Part shown: positions 43,762-52,520 of the stretch, piece by piece
Numbering within the stretch: position 1 is the first letter of the stretch
Layout: the number at the start of each line of letters is the position of its first letter
Assembly: GCA_963797635.1 (NCBI GenBank)
Contig: CAWCPZ010000010.1
Coordinates: forward strand, 186,001-250,000
DNA: 64,000 bases
Origin: JAOUEA01 sp963797635
GTDB taxonomy: Bacteria; Actinomycetota; UBA4738; HRBIN12
Direction: 5' to 3'
Notes under the pieces: model-generated
What the model saw: only the letters and a program-made list of their open reading frames with translations
Database searches by the model: none
Told to the model about the DNA's origin: nothing
Program-made: the position numbers and the translations under genes

Positions 43762-45137
43762 GCCGGGTCTCTCGGCGGGATGTTCTGGTTCAGGTGGAAC
43801 AGGTTGGTCGGGTCGTACCTGGTCTTGATCTCCGTGAGGCGCTCCCAGGTGGGTCCGGGGTAGGCGTCGTGCACCCGTTCAGCACCTTCGTCGTTCACGA
43901 AGTTGACGTAGGCGCCGTGGTCATCCTGCAGCAGCGCCTGGTGGAACGCCTCGACCCATGCCTCCCGGTCCCCCCGTTGATCCGGGTGGTCGACGAAGGC
44001 GGCCAGGTTCACCATGATCTTGCTGCCGCGGTGCGCGAATGCGGTCGCATCGGCCGGGACCCGAGCGATGGCGCCACCGAGCACCCGGAGTTGTGCGACC
44101 CGCATCGAGGCATCGGACGCCTCGAGGTGTTCGAGGATCGTCTCCGCGACCGAGTGGTCGATGCCGTCGACGAACATCGTGCGGCTGATGGCGACAGGGT
44201 GGTAGTCCTCGTCCTCGGGCATGTACATCTGCGGGTACGGGATCGCCCCCAGCATGTCGGCGATGGGCTCCGCCAAGGCTCGGAACGGTGCCAGCGCCCG
44301 TTCGCCCGCCTCGGCCTCGCCCGCGAACGTCATGAAGGCCAGCACCACCAGCGTGCCCTGCACGGCCTCCGGTACGAACGGCGCCGGGGGTGCGGGCATC
44401 ACGTTCGCGATCGTCGAGAGCTCATCGGGAGCGCGGTCCGCCTCGGCGATGAATCCGGCGATCACATCGGCGGACGCGGGCAGCATCAACATGCCGCCCA
44501 CCACGGTCCCGACCGGATGCAGGCGCAACTGCAGCCGGGTCACCACACCGAAGTTGCCGCCGCCTCCGCGGATCGCCCAGAACAGATCGGGCTCGTGGTC
44601 GGCGTCGACCTGCCGGATCCGGCCGTCGGCGGTGACCACCTCGGCGGCGAGCAGATCGTCGATCGTCATGCCGTACTTGCGTGACAGGAACCCGACGCCG
44701 CCGCCAACCGTGATGCCGCCGATCCCGACCGACCCGGCGTCGCCGAAGCCGGTGGCGAGGCCGTGCGTGCCGGCCTCGGCGGTGTACTCGGCGGCGGTCA
44801 GGCCCGGTTGCACCCACGCCGTGCGGGCATCCACATCGATCTCGAGCGCCCGCAGATCTCGCAGATCGAGCAGGATGCCGCCCTCGGTCGTGCTGTGACC
44901 CGCACCGCTGTGACCGCCGCTCCGGACGGCGAGTTCGACGCCGGTCTCGCTGGCGAACATCACCGTCCGCGCCACGTCGTCGGCATCGGCCGCCATCACG
45001 ATGGCCGCCGGCCGGCGGTCGATCCCGCCCATGAAGGCGGTGCGCCGCTCGTCGTAGTCGTCGTCGCCGGGCACGATCACCCGGCCGCGAACGCGGTCGT
45101 CCAGGTGTGATCGCGTGATCGTGGGTTGCGTCGTCAT
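43758..45137 (-). CDS. FAD-binding oxidoreductase (berberine bridge enzyme-like)
   Basis: A 459-aa PCMH-type flavoprotein. The FAD domain has VELAVRSGGHSGAGHST, where the His of RSGGHS would bind the flavin 8-alpha carbon covalently. The second covalent residue (a Cys in GxCxxVG) is not present, the sequence being FGDAGSVGIGG, so only a single covalent link is expected. The C-terminal BBE segment is typical: GAYVNFVNDEGAERVHDAYPG, RYDPTNLFHLNQNIPP. It oxidises sugars, alcohols or small aromatics. It overlaps the hydrolase start and is 10 bp after the SRPBCC gene. Confidence 0.9.
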   Translation of the reverse strand: MTTQPTITRSHLDDRVRGRVIVPGDDDYDERRTAFMGGIDRRPAAIVMAADADDVARTVMFASETGVELAVRSGGHSGAGHSTTEGGILLDLRDLRALEIDVDARTAWVQPGLTAAEYTAEAGTHGLATGFGDAGSVGIGGITVGGGVGFLSRKYGMTIDDLLAAEVVTADGRIRQVDADHEPDLFWAIRGGGGNFGVVTRLQLRLHPVGTVVGGMLMLPASADVIAGFIAEADRAPDELSTIANVMPAPPAPFVPEAVQGTLVVLAFMTFAGEAEAGERALAPFRALAEPIADMLGAIPYPQMYMPEDEDYHPVAISRTMFVDGIDHSVAETILEHLEASDASMRVAQLRVLGGAIARVPADATAFAHRGSKIMVNLAAFVDHPDQRGDREAWVEAFHQALLQDDHGAYVNFVNDEGAERVHDAYPGPTWERLTEIKTRYDPTNLFHLNQNIPPRDPA

Positions 45138-45147
45138 GGTTCCCTCC

Positions 45148-45633
45148 TCAGTCGTCGTCGTCGTGCCGCGCCTTCAGGCTCTCGCCCTGCTGCTTGCCCA
45201 CGACACCCTTGAGCGTGTCGAGGTAGTCGGGCCAACCGCCCATGAAGTCGTCGCGGTCCTCTTCGCGCTCGAACCCGGTCTGCACCATCGTGAGCAGCGT
45301 CTTGCCGTCCTGGTCCTCGAAGGTGAGCGTCATCTCGGTGTCGACCGAGCGCCCACCCCATTCGGCGACCTTCATGGAGTGCCGGAACACCAGACGGTGC
45401 GGTCGATCCACCACGGTGAACACGCGCGTCTCGACGTCGGGCTCGACCCCTTCGGGCCCCATCGAGTAGGTGGAGGTGCCGCCCACGCGGACGTCCGTCT
45501 CGGCTCGTTGGATGGCCCACCCCTCGGTGCCTTCACCGTGGAGTTCCGCTTGGTTGGCGGGATCGGTGAACGCGTCGAAGACCACCTCGGGTGGCGCGTC
45601 GTAGAGGCGTTCCAGTCGCAGTTCGTAGGTCAT
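45148..45633 (-). CDS. SRPBCC (AHSA1-type) protein
   Basis: A 161-aa START-like fold protein: TYELRLERLYDAPPEVVFDAFTDPANQAELHG, then VGGTSTYSMGP, TLTFEDQDGKTLLTMVQTGF and a C-terminal helix DDFMGGWPDYLDTLKGVV. It ends in the tail ESLKARHDDDD, shared by the two other SRPBCC proteins of the window. Such proteins always accompany ArsR regulators of this class and probably bind a hydrophobic ligand. ATG 45633 overlaps the ArsR stop (ATGA). Confidence 0.88.
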   Translation of the reverse strand: MTYELRLERLYDAPPEVVFDAFTDPANQAELHGEGTEGWAIQRAETDVRVGGTSTYSMGPEGVEPDVETRVFTVVDRPHRLVFRHSMKVAEWGGRSVDTEMTLTFEDQDGKTLLTMVQTGFEREEDRDDFMGGWPDYLDTLKGVVGKQQGESLKARHDDDD

Positions 45634-45971
45634 CGGTTCCCCTTCCCTTCCTTCGTGCGTTCGACGATCTGGCCCAGCCGGTCGAAGCGACGCTCCCACT
45701 GCAGCCGGTACACCTCGATCCACCGCGAAACCTCATCCATATCCCCGGCCTCGAGACGGCATTCACGTGTGCGCCCCTTTTTCTCGGTGGTCACGAGCCC
45801 GGCTCCTTCGAGGATGCGGATGTGCTTCATGACGCCGGGCAGCGAGATGGCAAGCGGGCGAGCGAGTTCGCTGATCGATGCCGGCCCGAACGACAGGCGC
45901 TCGAGGATGTCGCGGCGCCTCGGGTCCGAGAGCGCCGAGAACGTCCGGTCGAGGGTCTGAGACTGAACCAT
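45630..45971 (-). CDS. ArsR/SmtB family transcriptional regulator
   Basis: A 113-aa winged-helix regulator: FSALSDPRRRDILERLSFGPASISELARPLAISLPGVMKHIRILEGAGLV in outline, then the wing GRTRECRLEAGDMDEV and the C-terminal WIEVYRLQWERRFDRL. There are no metal cysteines, and it belongs to the SdpR-like group coupled to SRPBCC proteins. It heads a minus-strand operon (SRPBCC, FAD oxidase, hydrolase, YdeI-like, P-loop). A palindrome AACC-N4-GGTT covers its start codon, suggesting tight autorepression. Divergent from a two-component kinase gene. Confidence 0.9.
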   Translation of the reverse strand: MVQSQTLDRTFSALSDPRRRDILERLSFGPASISELARPLAISLPGVMKHIRILEGAGLVTTEKKGRTRECRLEAGDMDEVSRWIEVYRLQWERRFDRLGQIVERTKEGKGNR

Positions 45972-45977
45972 CTGGTT
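45966..45977. promoter_or_regulatory. ArsR operator AACC-N4-GGTT over the start codon
   Basis: AACC (45966-45969) and GGTT (45974-45977) form a perfect inverted repeat whose centre contains the ATG of the ArsR gene (45971-45969 on the minus strand). The same core occurs upstream of the second ArsR gene at 53402-53417. Confidence 0.6.
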
Positions 45978-46041
45978 AAGTATCGCCGTCGAGGGCCGAA
46001 GCGTCAACCGGTCAACGCGTCCCGCCGAATCGTTCCTCGGG

Positions 46042-47235
46042 ATGACGCCGGGCGCCCGGCGGACCGTTACCGTCCAGGTCGTGGAACGACGCACGTGGTG
46101 GGAGCGCCTGCGCGGGATCAACCCGCTGGTGGTGGACGGGCTCCTCGCCGCGACGATCCTGGGGCTCTCCCTCTTCGCAGCGACCCTCGGTCCCGAGCCG
46201 GTCGACCGCCGCGATCCCGACGCCTTCGCGTTCCTCCTGATCGTTCTCGGATGCGTGCCGCTCATGTTCCGCCGTCGGGCCGCTCTGCCGGTGCTGTGGA
46301 TCGTGTGCGCATCGGCGATCGCCTATGCAGCGTTCGGCTACCCGGACAACCTGGTCGTGTCGCTGGTGCTGGCGACCTACACCGCCGCCTCGCTTGAACC
46401 GCGTGAGCGGGTCCGCACCCTCGTGGCACCGGTCGCGCTGGTGGCCGGGATCGCGGCGCAGCTCGCCGCGCAGACCGGCTTCAACTGGCTCGAGGTCGTG
46501 GGCGGCGTGACCTTCTCGGTGGCGATCCCCATCGCCGTCGGTCGCGCGGTCTTCAACCGTCGGCGGCGCCTGCGCGAGGATCGGGAACGGATGGCCCACG
46601 ATGCCGTCGTGCAGGAACGGGCCCGCATCGCCCGTGAGCTGCACGACGTCGTCGCGCACGCGATGAGCGTGATGATCGTCCAGGCCGGAGCCGCCAGGAC
46701 CGTGGTCGAGCGCGATCCCGGTGAGGCAGCGCGGGCCCTTCGTCGGATCGAAGACACCGGCCGGTTCGGCATGGCCGAGATGCGCCGGCTGATCGGGGTG
46801 TTGAAAGCCGGAGATGAGGAAGCCGAGCTGATGCCCCAGCCGGGACTCGCACAGCTCGACCAGCTGCTCGAGACCGTTCGGAGCGCCGGCTTGCCCGTCG
46901 AGGCCGTGACCGAGGGCACACCCCGGCCGCTGCCTCCCGGTGTCGAGCTCACCGCCTACCGCGTCGTGCAGGAGGGATTGACGAACGTGCTGAAGCACGC
47001 CGGCGGTGCGCATGCCCGCGCCACGGTGCGCTACGAGGAGGACGCGATCGCGGTGGAGGTGGCCGACGACGGTCGCGGGGCGGTCGTCGACCCGAACGGC
47101 ACGCCCGGCCACGGCCTGCTCGGCATGCGCGAGCGGGTCGCGGTGTTCGACGGCACGCTCGAGACCGGCGCCAGAGCGGGCGGCGGCTTCGTGCTGCGCG
47201 CCCGGATCCCGCTGGACGCCGAGGTGGATGGATGA
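46042..47235 (+). CDS. Sensor histidine kinase (HisKA_3, NarL/DesK family)
   Basis: A 397-aa kinase with four to five N-terminal membrane helices (about residues 28-165). The phosphoacceptor helix is QERARIARELHDVVAHAMSVM (His in ELHDVVAH) and the HATPase domain has VVQEGLTNVLKHA, VADDGRG and GHGLLGMRERV. ATG 46042 or GTG 46081 may be the start. It overlaps its response regulator by 4 bp. Together they probably control the ABC exporter that follows, as is common for this gene order in actinobacteria. Confidence 0.9.
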   Translation: MTPGARRTVTVQVVERRTWWERLRGINPLVVDGLLAATILGLSLFAATLGPEPVDRRDPDAFAFLLIVLGCVPLMFRRRAALPVLWIVCASAIAYAAFGYPDNLVVSLVLATYTAASLEPRERVRTLVAPVALVAGIAAQLAAQTGFNWLEVVGGVTFSVAIPIAVGRAVFNRRRRLREDRERMAHDAVVQERARIARELHDVVAHAMSVMIVQAGAARTVVERDPGEAARALRRIEDTGRFGMAEMRRLIGVLKAGDEEAELMPQPGLAQLDQLLETVRSAGLPVEAVTEGTPRPLPPGVELTAYRVVQEGLTNVLKHAGGAHARATVRYEEDAIAVEVADDGRGAVVDPNGTPGHGLLGMRERVAVFDGTLETGARAGGGFVLRARIPLDAEVDG

Positions 47236-47888
47236 GCACCACGGTGTTGATCGCGGACGACCAGGCCCTGATGCGGGGTGGGTTCCGCATGATCATCGAC
47301 GCCGAACCCGATCTCGAGGTGGTGGGCGAGGCGATCGACGGCGCCGACGCCGTGCGGGGGTTCGAGCGGCTGCGGCCGAACGTGGTCGTGATGGACGTAC
47401 GGATGCCCACGATGGACGGGATCGAAGCCACCAGGCGCATCACCGACGCGGAGCCCGACGCGAAGATCCTGATCCTCACGACGTTCGATCTGGACGAGTA
47501 CGTGTTCCAGGCGCTGCGTGCGGGTGCGAGCGGGTTCCTGCTGAAGGACCGTCCGCCCGAGGAACTGGTGGAGGCGATCCGGATCGTGGCGAGCGGCGAC
47601 GCGCTGTTGGCTCCATCGATCACCAGGAGGCTCATCGAGGAGTTCTCCCGGCGACCCGTGGCGCCCGCTCCACCCGCCGAGCTGGCCGAGCTCACCGACC
47701 GCGAACGGGAGGTGCTGGTGCTGATGGCGCGAGGACTGTCGAACGCCGAGATCGCCGCCCAGCTCTTCGTCGCCGAGACCACGGTGAAGACCCACGTGGG
47801 CCGGGTGTTGCACAAGCTCCGGTTGCGTGACCGCGCGCAGGCCGTCGTCCTGGCGTACGAATCCGGCCTGGTCCAACCGGGCGCGTAG
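47232..47888 (+). CDS. NarL/FixJ-type response regulator
   Basis: A 218-aa regulator. The receiver domain has acidic pocket ADDQAL, phosphorylation site VVVMDVRMPTMDG (Asp near residue 55), and conserved Thr/Lys in LTTFD and LLKDRPP. The C-terminal LuxR helix-turn-helix reads LTDREREVLVLMARGLSNAEIAAQL, then VAETTVKTHVGRVLHKL. It is the partner of the overlapping kinase. A hairpin separates it from the ABC genes. Confidence 0.93.
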   Translation: MSTTVLIADDQALMRGGFRMIIDAEPDLEVVGEAIDGADAVRGFERLRPNVVVMDVRMPTMDGIEATRRITDAEPDAKILILTTFDLDEYVFQALRAGASGFLLKDRPPEELVEAIRIVASGDALLAPSITRRLIEEFSRRPVAPAPPAELAELTDREREVLVLMARGLSNAEIAAQLFVAETTVKTHVGRVLHKLRLRDRAQAVVLAYESGLVQPGA

Positions 47889-47937
47889 TCGGCCCGCCGC
47901 CACGGGCGTCCTCCTGGGGGATGACCTCCGAACGGTA

Positions 47938-47960
47938 CCGGGGGCCGACGCGGCCCCCGG
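47938..47960. terminator. Nine-bp perfect hairpin between response regulator and ABC genes
   Basis: CCGGGGGCC (47938-47946), loop GACGC, GGCCCCCGG (47952-47960). It lies 50 bp after the response-regulator stop and 54 bp before the ABC ATPase start, so it may be a terminator for the two-component genes or a partial attenuator or regulator site for the ABC genes. Confidence 0.6.
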
Positions 47961-48013
47961 CCACCCGCTCCTAGCGTGGAACCCGACGGGAAGTCCACGT
48001 GAAGGAGAGGACG

Positions 48014-48964
48014 ATGATGAGCACCATCGAGGCGGGTCCCGGACCGGCGGACCTTCGGCACGACGCACCGGGATCGCCGGCCATCGTTGCGAGGGGACTC
48101 ACGAAGCGCTTCCGCGCGGTCACGGCCGTCGACGACCTCAGCTTCGAGGTTCGACCGGGTCGGGTGACCGGGTTCCTGGGACCGAACGGCGCCGGGAAGA
48201 GCACGACGTTGCGGATGCTCCTGGCCTTGGTGAAGCCCACGTCCGGCACGGCCACCGTGCTGGGCCTGCCGTACGCGAGCCTGGCCCAGCCCACCCTCGC
48301 CGTCGGCGCCGTGCTGGAGGTCCAGAGCTTCCATCCGCTGCGCACCGGGCGGAACCACCTCCGGGTGCTCGCCGCCGCCGCGGGGTTGCCCGACGCGAGG
48401 GTCGCCGAGGTGTTGGACCAGGTGGGCCTGACCGATGCGGCCGACCGCAAGGCCGGGGGATATTCGCTCGGCATGCGGCAGCGCCTCGGGTTGGCCGGCG
48501 CGCTGCTCGGCGATCCACAGGTGCTGATCCTGGACGAACCGGCGAACGGCCTGGACCCCCAGGGCATCCGGTGGCTGCGCGAGTTCCTGCAGTGGTTCGC
48601 GGGTCGGGGCAACGCGGTGCTGGTGTCGAGTCATCTGTTGTCGGAGATGGCGCTGATGGCCGACGACGTGATCGTGATCGACCACGGACGGCTGATCCGC
48701 CAGGGCACGGTGGCCGAGCTCACGGCCGGCGGTTCGCACCTGCGGGTCGCCTCGCCCGACCACGACGCGCTGGGTCGCGCCCTGATCGCGGCCGGCCTGG
48801 AACCACGGGCCGACGACGAGGGGGGCTACCTGCTCGAGTCCGCCGACCCCGAGCGGATCGGGCGGATCGCGCTCCAAGCAGGGGTGGCGCTGTCACGGCT
48901 GAGCATCGAGGAGACGAGCCTCGAGGACGCGTTCCTCGAGATGACGGAAGGGATCGGACGATGA
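48014..48964 (+). CDS. ABC transporter ATP-binding protein (multidrug/bacteriocin exporter type)
   Basis: A 316-aa ATPase with Walker A GFLGPNGAGKST, Q-loop region AVLEVQSFHPL, signature YSLGMRQRLGLAGALLG (LGMRQ variant of LSGGQ), Walker B VLILDEPANGLD and H-loop VSSHLLSEM. A C-terminal domain of about 90 residues follows as in DrrA/CcmA-type exporters. AGGAGAGG precedes ATG 48014/48017. It overlaps the permease gene (ATGA), forming a two-gene exporter probably under the preceding two-component system. Confidence 0.92.
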   Translation: MMSTIEAGPGPADLRHDAPGSPAIVARGLTKRFRAVTAVDDLSFEVRPGRVTGFLGPNGAGKSTTLRMLLALVKPTSGTATVLGLPYASLAQPTLAVGAVLEVQSFHPLRTGRNHLRVLAAAAGLPDARVAEVLDQVGLTDAADRKAGGYSLGMRQRLGLAGALLGDPQVLILDEPANGLDPQGIRWLREFLQWFAGRGNAVLVSSHLLSEMALMADDVIVIDHGRLIRQGTVAELTAGGSHLRVASPDHDALGRALIAAGLEPRADDEGGYLLESADPERIGRIALQAGVALSRLSIEETSLEDAFLEMTEGIGR

Positions 48965-49701
48965 GGTACGCGATGAGGTCGGAGTTCCGCAAGCTGATGA
49001 CCACCCGAACCGTGTGGGGTCTGCTCGCCGGGGTCGTGGTCTTGACCGGGCTGGGCGCCTGGGGAACGCTGCTCGGCCCGAACACGGTGGCCGGCGCGGC
49101 GTTGGAGACGCTGCCGCTGTTCATCGCCGCGATCGTGGCCGTCACCGTGATGGCCCTGGTGCTCGGGGTGCGCACGTACACCGACGAGGCCCGGCACGGT
49201 TCGATCGTGCCCACGCTGCTCGCGACCCCGGAGCGCCGTCGCGTGATCGCCGCCAAGCTCGTCGTCGTGTCGGGAGCCGCCGCGGTCTTCGCGATCGTTG
49301 CCGCGGTCGTGGGAGCCGGCTTCGGCGCGATCTGGTTCGCGGCACATGGGACCGCGCTCACGGTCGGTGCGGGTGCCCTGGCACTGCTGGTGGGCAAGAT
49401 CGTGCTGATCGCGATGGCCTGGTCGATGATCGGTCTGGGCGTGGGATCGGCGGTGGGCCATCAGGTGGCCGCCATCGTCGGCTCGCTGATCTACCTGTTG
49501 GTGGTCGAGGACCTGATCGGGGCGCTCCTGCCGGGCGTGGCGAAGTTCCTTCCCAGCAACGCCGCCGACTCCGCGGTCGGGATGTGGGCCTCCGACGCCA
49601 ACCTCTTGGCGCCCGCGCTGGGAGCGCTGCTGTTGGCGGCGTGGGTCGCGGCCTTCGTCGTGGCAGGGACGAGCCGATTGCAGCATCGGGACATCAGCTG
49701 A
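48961..49701 (+). CDS. ABC-2 type transporter permease
   Basis: A 246-aa protein with six hydrophobic helices. It begins MRYAMRSEFRKLMTTRTVWG, the typical start of ABC-2 permeases with a cytoplasmic coupling helix before helix 1, and contains YTDEARHGSIVPTLLATPERRRVIAAKL between helices 2 and 3. It partners the ATPase with which it overlaps. Export substrate (drug, peptide or lipid) unknown. Confidence 0.87.
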   Translation: MRYAMRSEFRKLMTTRTVWGLLAGVVVLTGLGAWGTLLGPNTVAGAALETLPLFIAAIVAVTVMALVLGVRTYTDEARHGSIVPTLLATPERRRVIAAKLVVVSGAAAVFAIVAAVVGAGFGAIWFAAHGTALTVGAGALALLVGKIVLIAMAWSMIGLGVGSAVGHQVAAIVGSLIYLLVVEDLIGALLPGVAKFLPSNAADSAVGMWASDANLLAPALGALLLAAWVAAFVVAGTSRLQHRDIS

Positions 49702-49729
49702 TCAACGGTCGTGAGACGATGCCTGGGTC

Positions 49730-50978
49730 GTGAGCAACGTCCACCATCCACGTCTCCAGGCGGTGGCCGAGGAAGACCGGGTCACGCAGATCGAGCTGTT
49801 CTTCGATCTGGTGTTCGTGTTCGCGATCACCCAGGTGACGGCGTTGATGGCGGACGACCTGACAGCCCGCGGCGTGCTCCGCGGGCTGTTGGTGTTGTCG
49901 CTCCTGTGGTGGTGCTGGGTGGGCTACGCCTGGCTCGGCAACGTGGTGCGGGCCGACGAAGGGCTGGGCCGCGTCACGATGTTCGCGGGGATGGCCGCCA
50001 TGTTCGTGATGGCGCTCAGTCGTGCCGGAGGCCTTCGTCGACAACCCGGAGGGTGGCCTGAGCGGTCCGGTGGTGTTCGCGTTCGCGTACCTGGCCGTGC
50101 GGTTGCTGCATCTCACGATCTTCTGGCTCGCCGCCGGCTCGAACCTCGACTCCGGCCTGCAGGGACAGCTGATCCGGTTCGCGCCCTCGGTGCTCGGGAG
50201 CACGGCGCTGCTGCTGGTCGCGTCACAGCTCGAAGGCCGCGCGCAGACCCTCACGTGGGTGGCGGTCATCGTGGTGGATCTCGGCGGCACGCTGCTCGCG
50301 GGCGCCTCCGGCTGGCGGCTGAACTCCGCGGCGCATTTCGCCGAGCGACACGGCCTGATCATCATCATCGCGTTGGGGGAATCGATCGTGGCGATCGGCC
50401 AGGGCGTGGCCCGGGAACCGATCTCGTGGCCCGTGATCGCCGCGTCCGTCCTGGGGCTGACGGTGGCGGGCTGCCTGTGGTGGGCCTACTTCGACGTGAT
50501 CTCGTTGATCGCCGAGCGGGTGTTGCGTCGCGCACAGGGCGAGGCGCGCACGCGGCTCGCGCGCGACGCCTACAGCTACTGGCACCTGCCGATGATCGCC
50601 GGCATCGTCCTGCTCGCGCTCGGCCTGAAGAAGGTGCTGGAGTACGTCAGCGACACGAGCCACCACACGTTGTCCGAGGCGCTCGACCCGCTCCCGCTGG
50701 CGGCCTTGTACGGGGGGGTCGCGCTCTTCCTGCTGGGGCACGTGGCGTTCACCTACCGGGTGGAGCACCTCGTGAAGGTCCAGCGGGTGGTGACCGCGCT
50801 CGTGGTGCTCGCGCTGATCCCGCTCGCCGCGCAGATCCCGGCGCTGGCGGCGCTCACGCTGGTGGCGGTCATCCTGGTGGCGCTGATCGCGTTGGAATCG
50901 GTGTGGTTCCGCGACTCACGCGAGCGCATCCGCCACGAGGAGGACGACGCGATCTCGCACCTTCAGCACGGCGGCTAG
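49730..50978 (+). CDS. Low temperature requirement protein A (LtrA) family, frameshifted as read
   Basis: LtrA family membrane protein of about 415 aa, with about ten helices. The first part (GTG 49730) has the family opening VTQIELFFDLVFVFAITQVTALM and WWCWVGYAWLGN. The second part in the +1 frame starts PEAFVDNPEGGLSGPVVFAFAY and contains RHGLIIIIALGESIVAIG and AYSYWHLPMIAGIVLLALG, both strongly conserved. The shift is within 50015-50022 (CTCAGTCGTG) and removing one base restores the protein. The molecular role of LtrA is not well defined. Located 28 bp after the ABC permease. Confidence 0.87.
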
Positions 50979-51008
50979 CGCCAGCTCGCGCGGCGAGTGT
51001 CGAGCTGC

Positions 51009-51686
51009 TCAGGTCCCGGGCGCACGCACGCCGACCTCGTCGAGGTGGGCGAGCAGGTCCGCGGGATCCGCGTACACGCGATAGGCGCCCGCGCGGGCGA
51101 GTTCCTCTTCGCCGTAGCCGCCGGACAGCAGCCCCACGCCGAGTGCGCGGGCGCGCCGCGCGGCGAGCAGGTCCCACACGCTGTCGCCCACCACCACGGA
51201 GTCCTCGATGTCGGCCCCGAGCTGTTCGGCGGCCGCCAGGAACAGGTCCGGATCGGGCTTCGCGTGCGCCACCTGGTCGCGGGTCACCACCGGCACCCCG
51301 TCGGGCACACCGAGCAACGCGATCATGGGCGCCGCGCTCTCGATGTAGCCGCTCGTCGCGATCGACCATCGGACGCCGTACTCGGTGAGCGTCGCCAGCA
51401 GGTCGATCGCCCCCGGCAGGGGCCGCACCTGGTCCAGTCGCTCCGCGTAGGCCTCGGCGTGATACCGACGGAGCAGGTCGGCGTCCTCGGGCGTCACGGG
51501 CCGACCGGTCTCGCGCAGCATCGCGTTGGCGAGCAGACCGCCGCTCATGCCGATCCGCCGGTGGATACGCCACACGGACAGGTGGATGCCGTCACGCGCC
51601 AGGGCTTCCTGCCAGGCGAGCACGTGGTGATAGACGCTGTCCATCAGCGTGCCGTCCAGATCGAACAGGAACGCGGGACCGGCCAT
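51009..51686 (-). CDS. HAD-superfamily hydrolase (phosphatase)
   Basis: A 225-aa HAD protein with motif I FLFDLDGTLMDS (nucleophile Asp), a helical cap (residues about 18-85), motif II in WSIATSGY, motif III HAKPDPDLFLAA (Lys) and motif IV VVVGDSVWDLLAA. It resembles phosphoglycolate phosphatase/beta-phosphoglucomutase-like phosphatases. Substrate not predictable. Convergent with the LtrA gene. Confidence 0.9.
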   Translation of the reverse strand: MAGPAFLFDLDGTLMDSVYHHVLAWQEALARDGIHLSVWRIHRRIGMSGGLLANAMLRETGRPVTPEDADLLRRYHAEAYAERLDQVRPLPGAIDLLATLTEYGVRWSIATSGYIESAAPMIALLGVPDGVPVVTRDQVAHAKPDPDLFLAAAEQLGADIEDSVVVGDSVWDLLAARRARALGVGLLSGGYGEEELARAGAYRVYADPADLLAHLDEVGVRAPGT

Positions 51687-51743
51687 GTCTGAGCACTCTA
51701 GGCCGTGCGTGGACCCGCTGCCTGGGCGAACCCGAGCAGGCGG

Positions 51744-52520
51744 TCAGGCGGCGAAGAACGCCTCCAGCGCAGGCGTGATGACCGAGGGATCGACGTCGTG
51801 CGTCTGCCCCTCCAGCAGACCGTGCTGTCCGTTCGGGAGCAGGTCGGCCATCGCTCGGGCCGTCTGATCCATCCACGGGAAGCTCGCGCTCCCCGCCAGG
51901 ACCAGCGTGGGGGTCGAGACCGACGCGACGAGCTCGGTGGGCATGGTGTAGTCGCCCATCACGGTGGCGTCGTAGGCCAACGTGTGCGCCAGGGCCTCCG
52001 TGGGACCCCAGAACGGCGCGTTCTTCGCCTGGGCGACGAACTCGTCGGGCATGCCCACCACCTTCGACATGAAGAACTCGACCGCGTCGCCACGACGATC
52101 CTCGGCCACGAGTCGCCGGTAGGTCTCCGCCGTGTCGGCCGGAGGGCGCGGGAGCCCCTCCGGGATGTAGGGCGGCTCCCACAGGGCGAGCTTCGTGATG
52201 CTGTCGAGCTTCGCCGCCGCCTTCAGCGCCAGCACCGCCCCCGAGGACGTGCCGTACAGGAACGCCGAGCCCCCGGCCGCGTCGACGACCGCGGCGATGT
52301 CTTCGATCTCACGGTCCACGGCGTAGGGCTGGGTGTCACCGCTGTCGCCGCGACCACGGCGGTCGTAGTTGAAGGCCGTGTGGTCGGCCGCCAGCAGCTC
52401 GGCAACCGGTGCGTTCGACATGCGGTCCACCGACCCGCCGCACACCAGGACCACGGGAGGGCCTTCGCCGAGCCGGTCGTAGCCGATCGCCGTGCCGTCG
52501 TTCGATGTCACGTGTTCCAT
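51744..52520 (-). CDS. Alpha/beta hydrolase
   Basis: A 258-aa hydrolase, close paralogue of the frameshifted gene at 42972-43761. Landmarks are YDRRGRGDSGDTQPYAVDRE, nucleophile FLYGTSSGAVLAL (GxSxG), PTLVLAGSASFPWMD and LLEGQTHDVDP (His). The shared cassette (ArsR, SRPBCC, hydrolase) suggests an intrachromosomal duplication or a recurring module. ATG 52520 overlaps the SRPBCC stop by one base (TGATG). Substrate unknown. Confidence 0.88.
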   Translation of the reverse strand: MEHVTSNDGTAIGYDRLGEGPPVVLVCGGSVDRMSNAPVAELLAADHTAFNYDRRGRGDSGDTQPYAVDREIEDIAAVVDAAGGSAFLYGTSSGAVLALKAAAKLDSITKLALWEPPYIPEGLPRPPADTAETYRRLVAEDRRGDAVEFFMSKVVGMPDEFVAQAKNAPFWGPTEALAHTLAYDATVMGDYTMPTELVASVSTPTLVLAGSASFPWMDQTARAMADLLPNGQHGLLEGQTHDVDPSVITPALEAFFAA

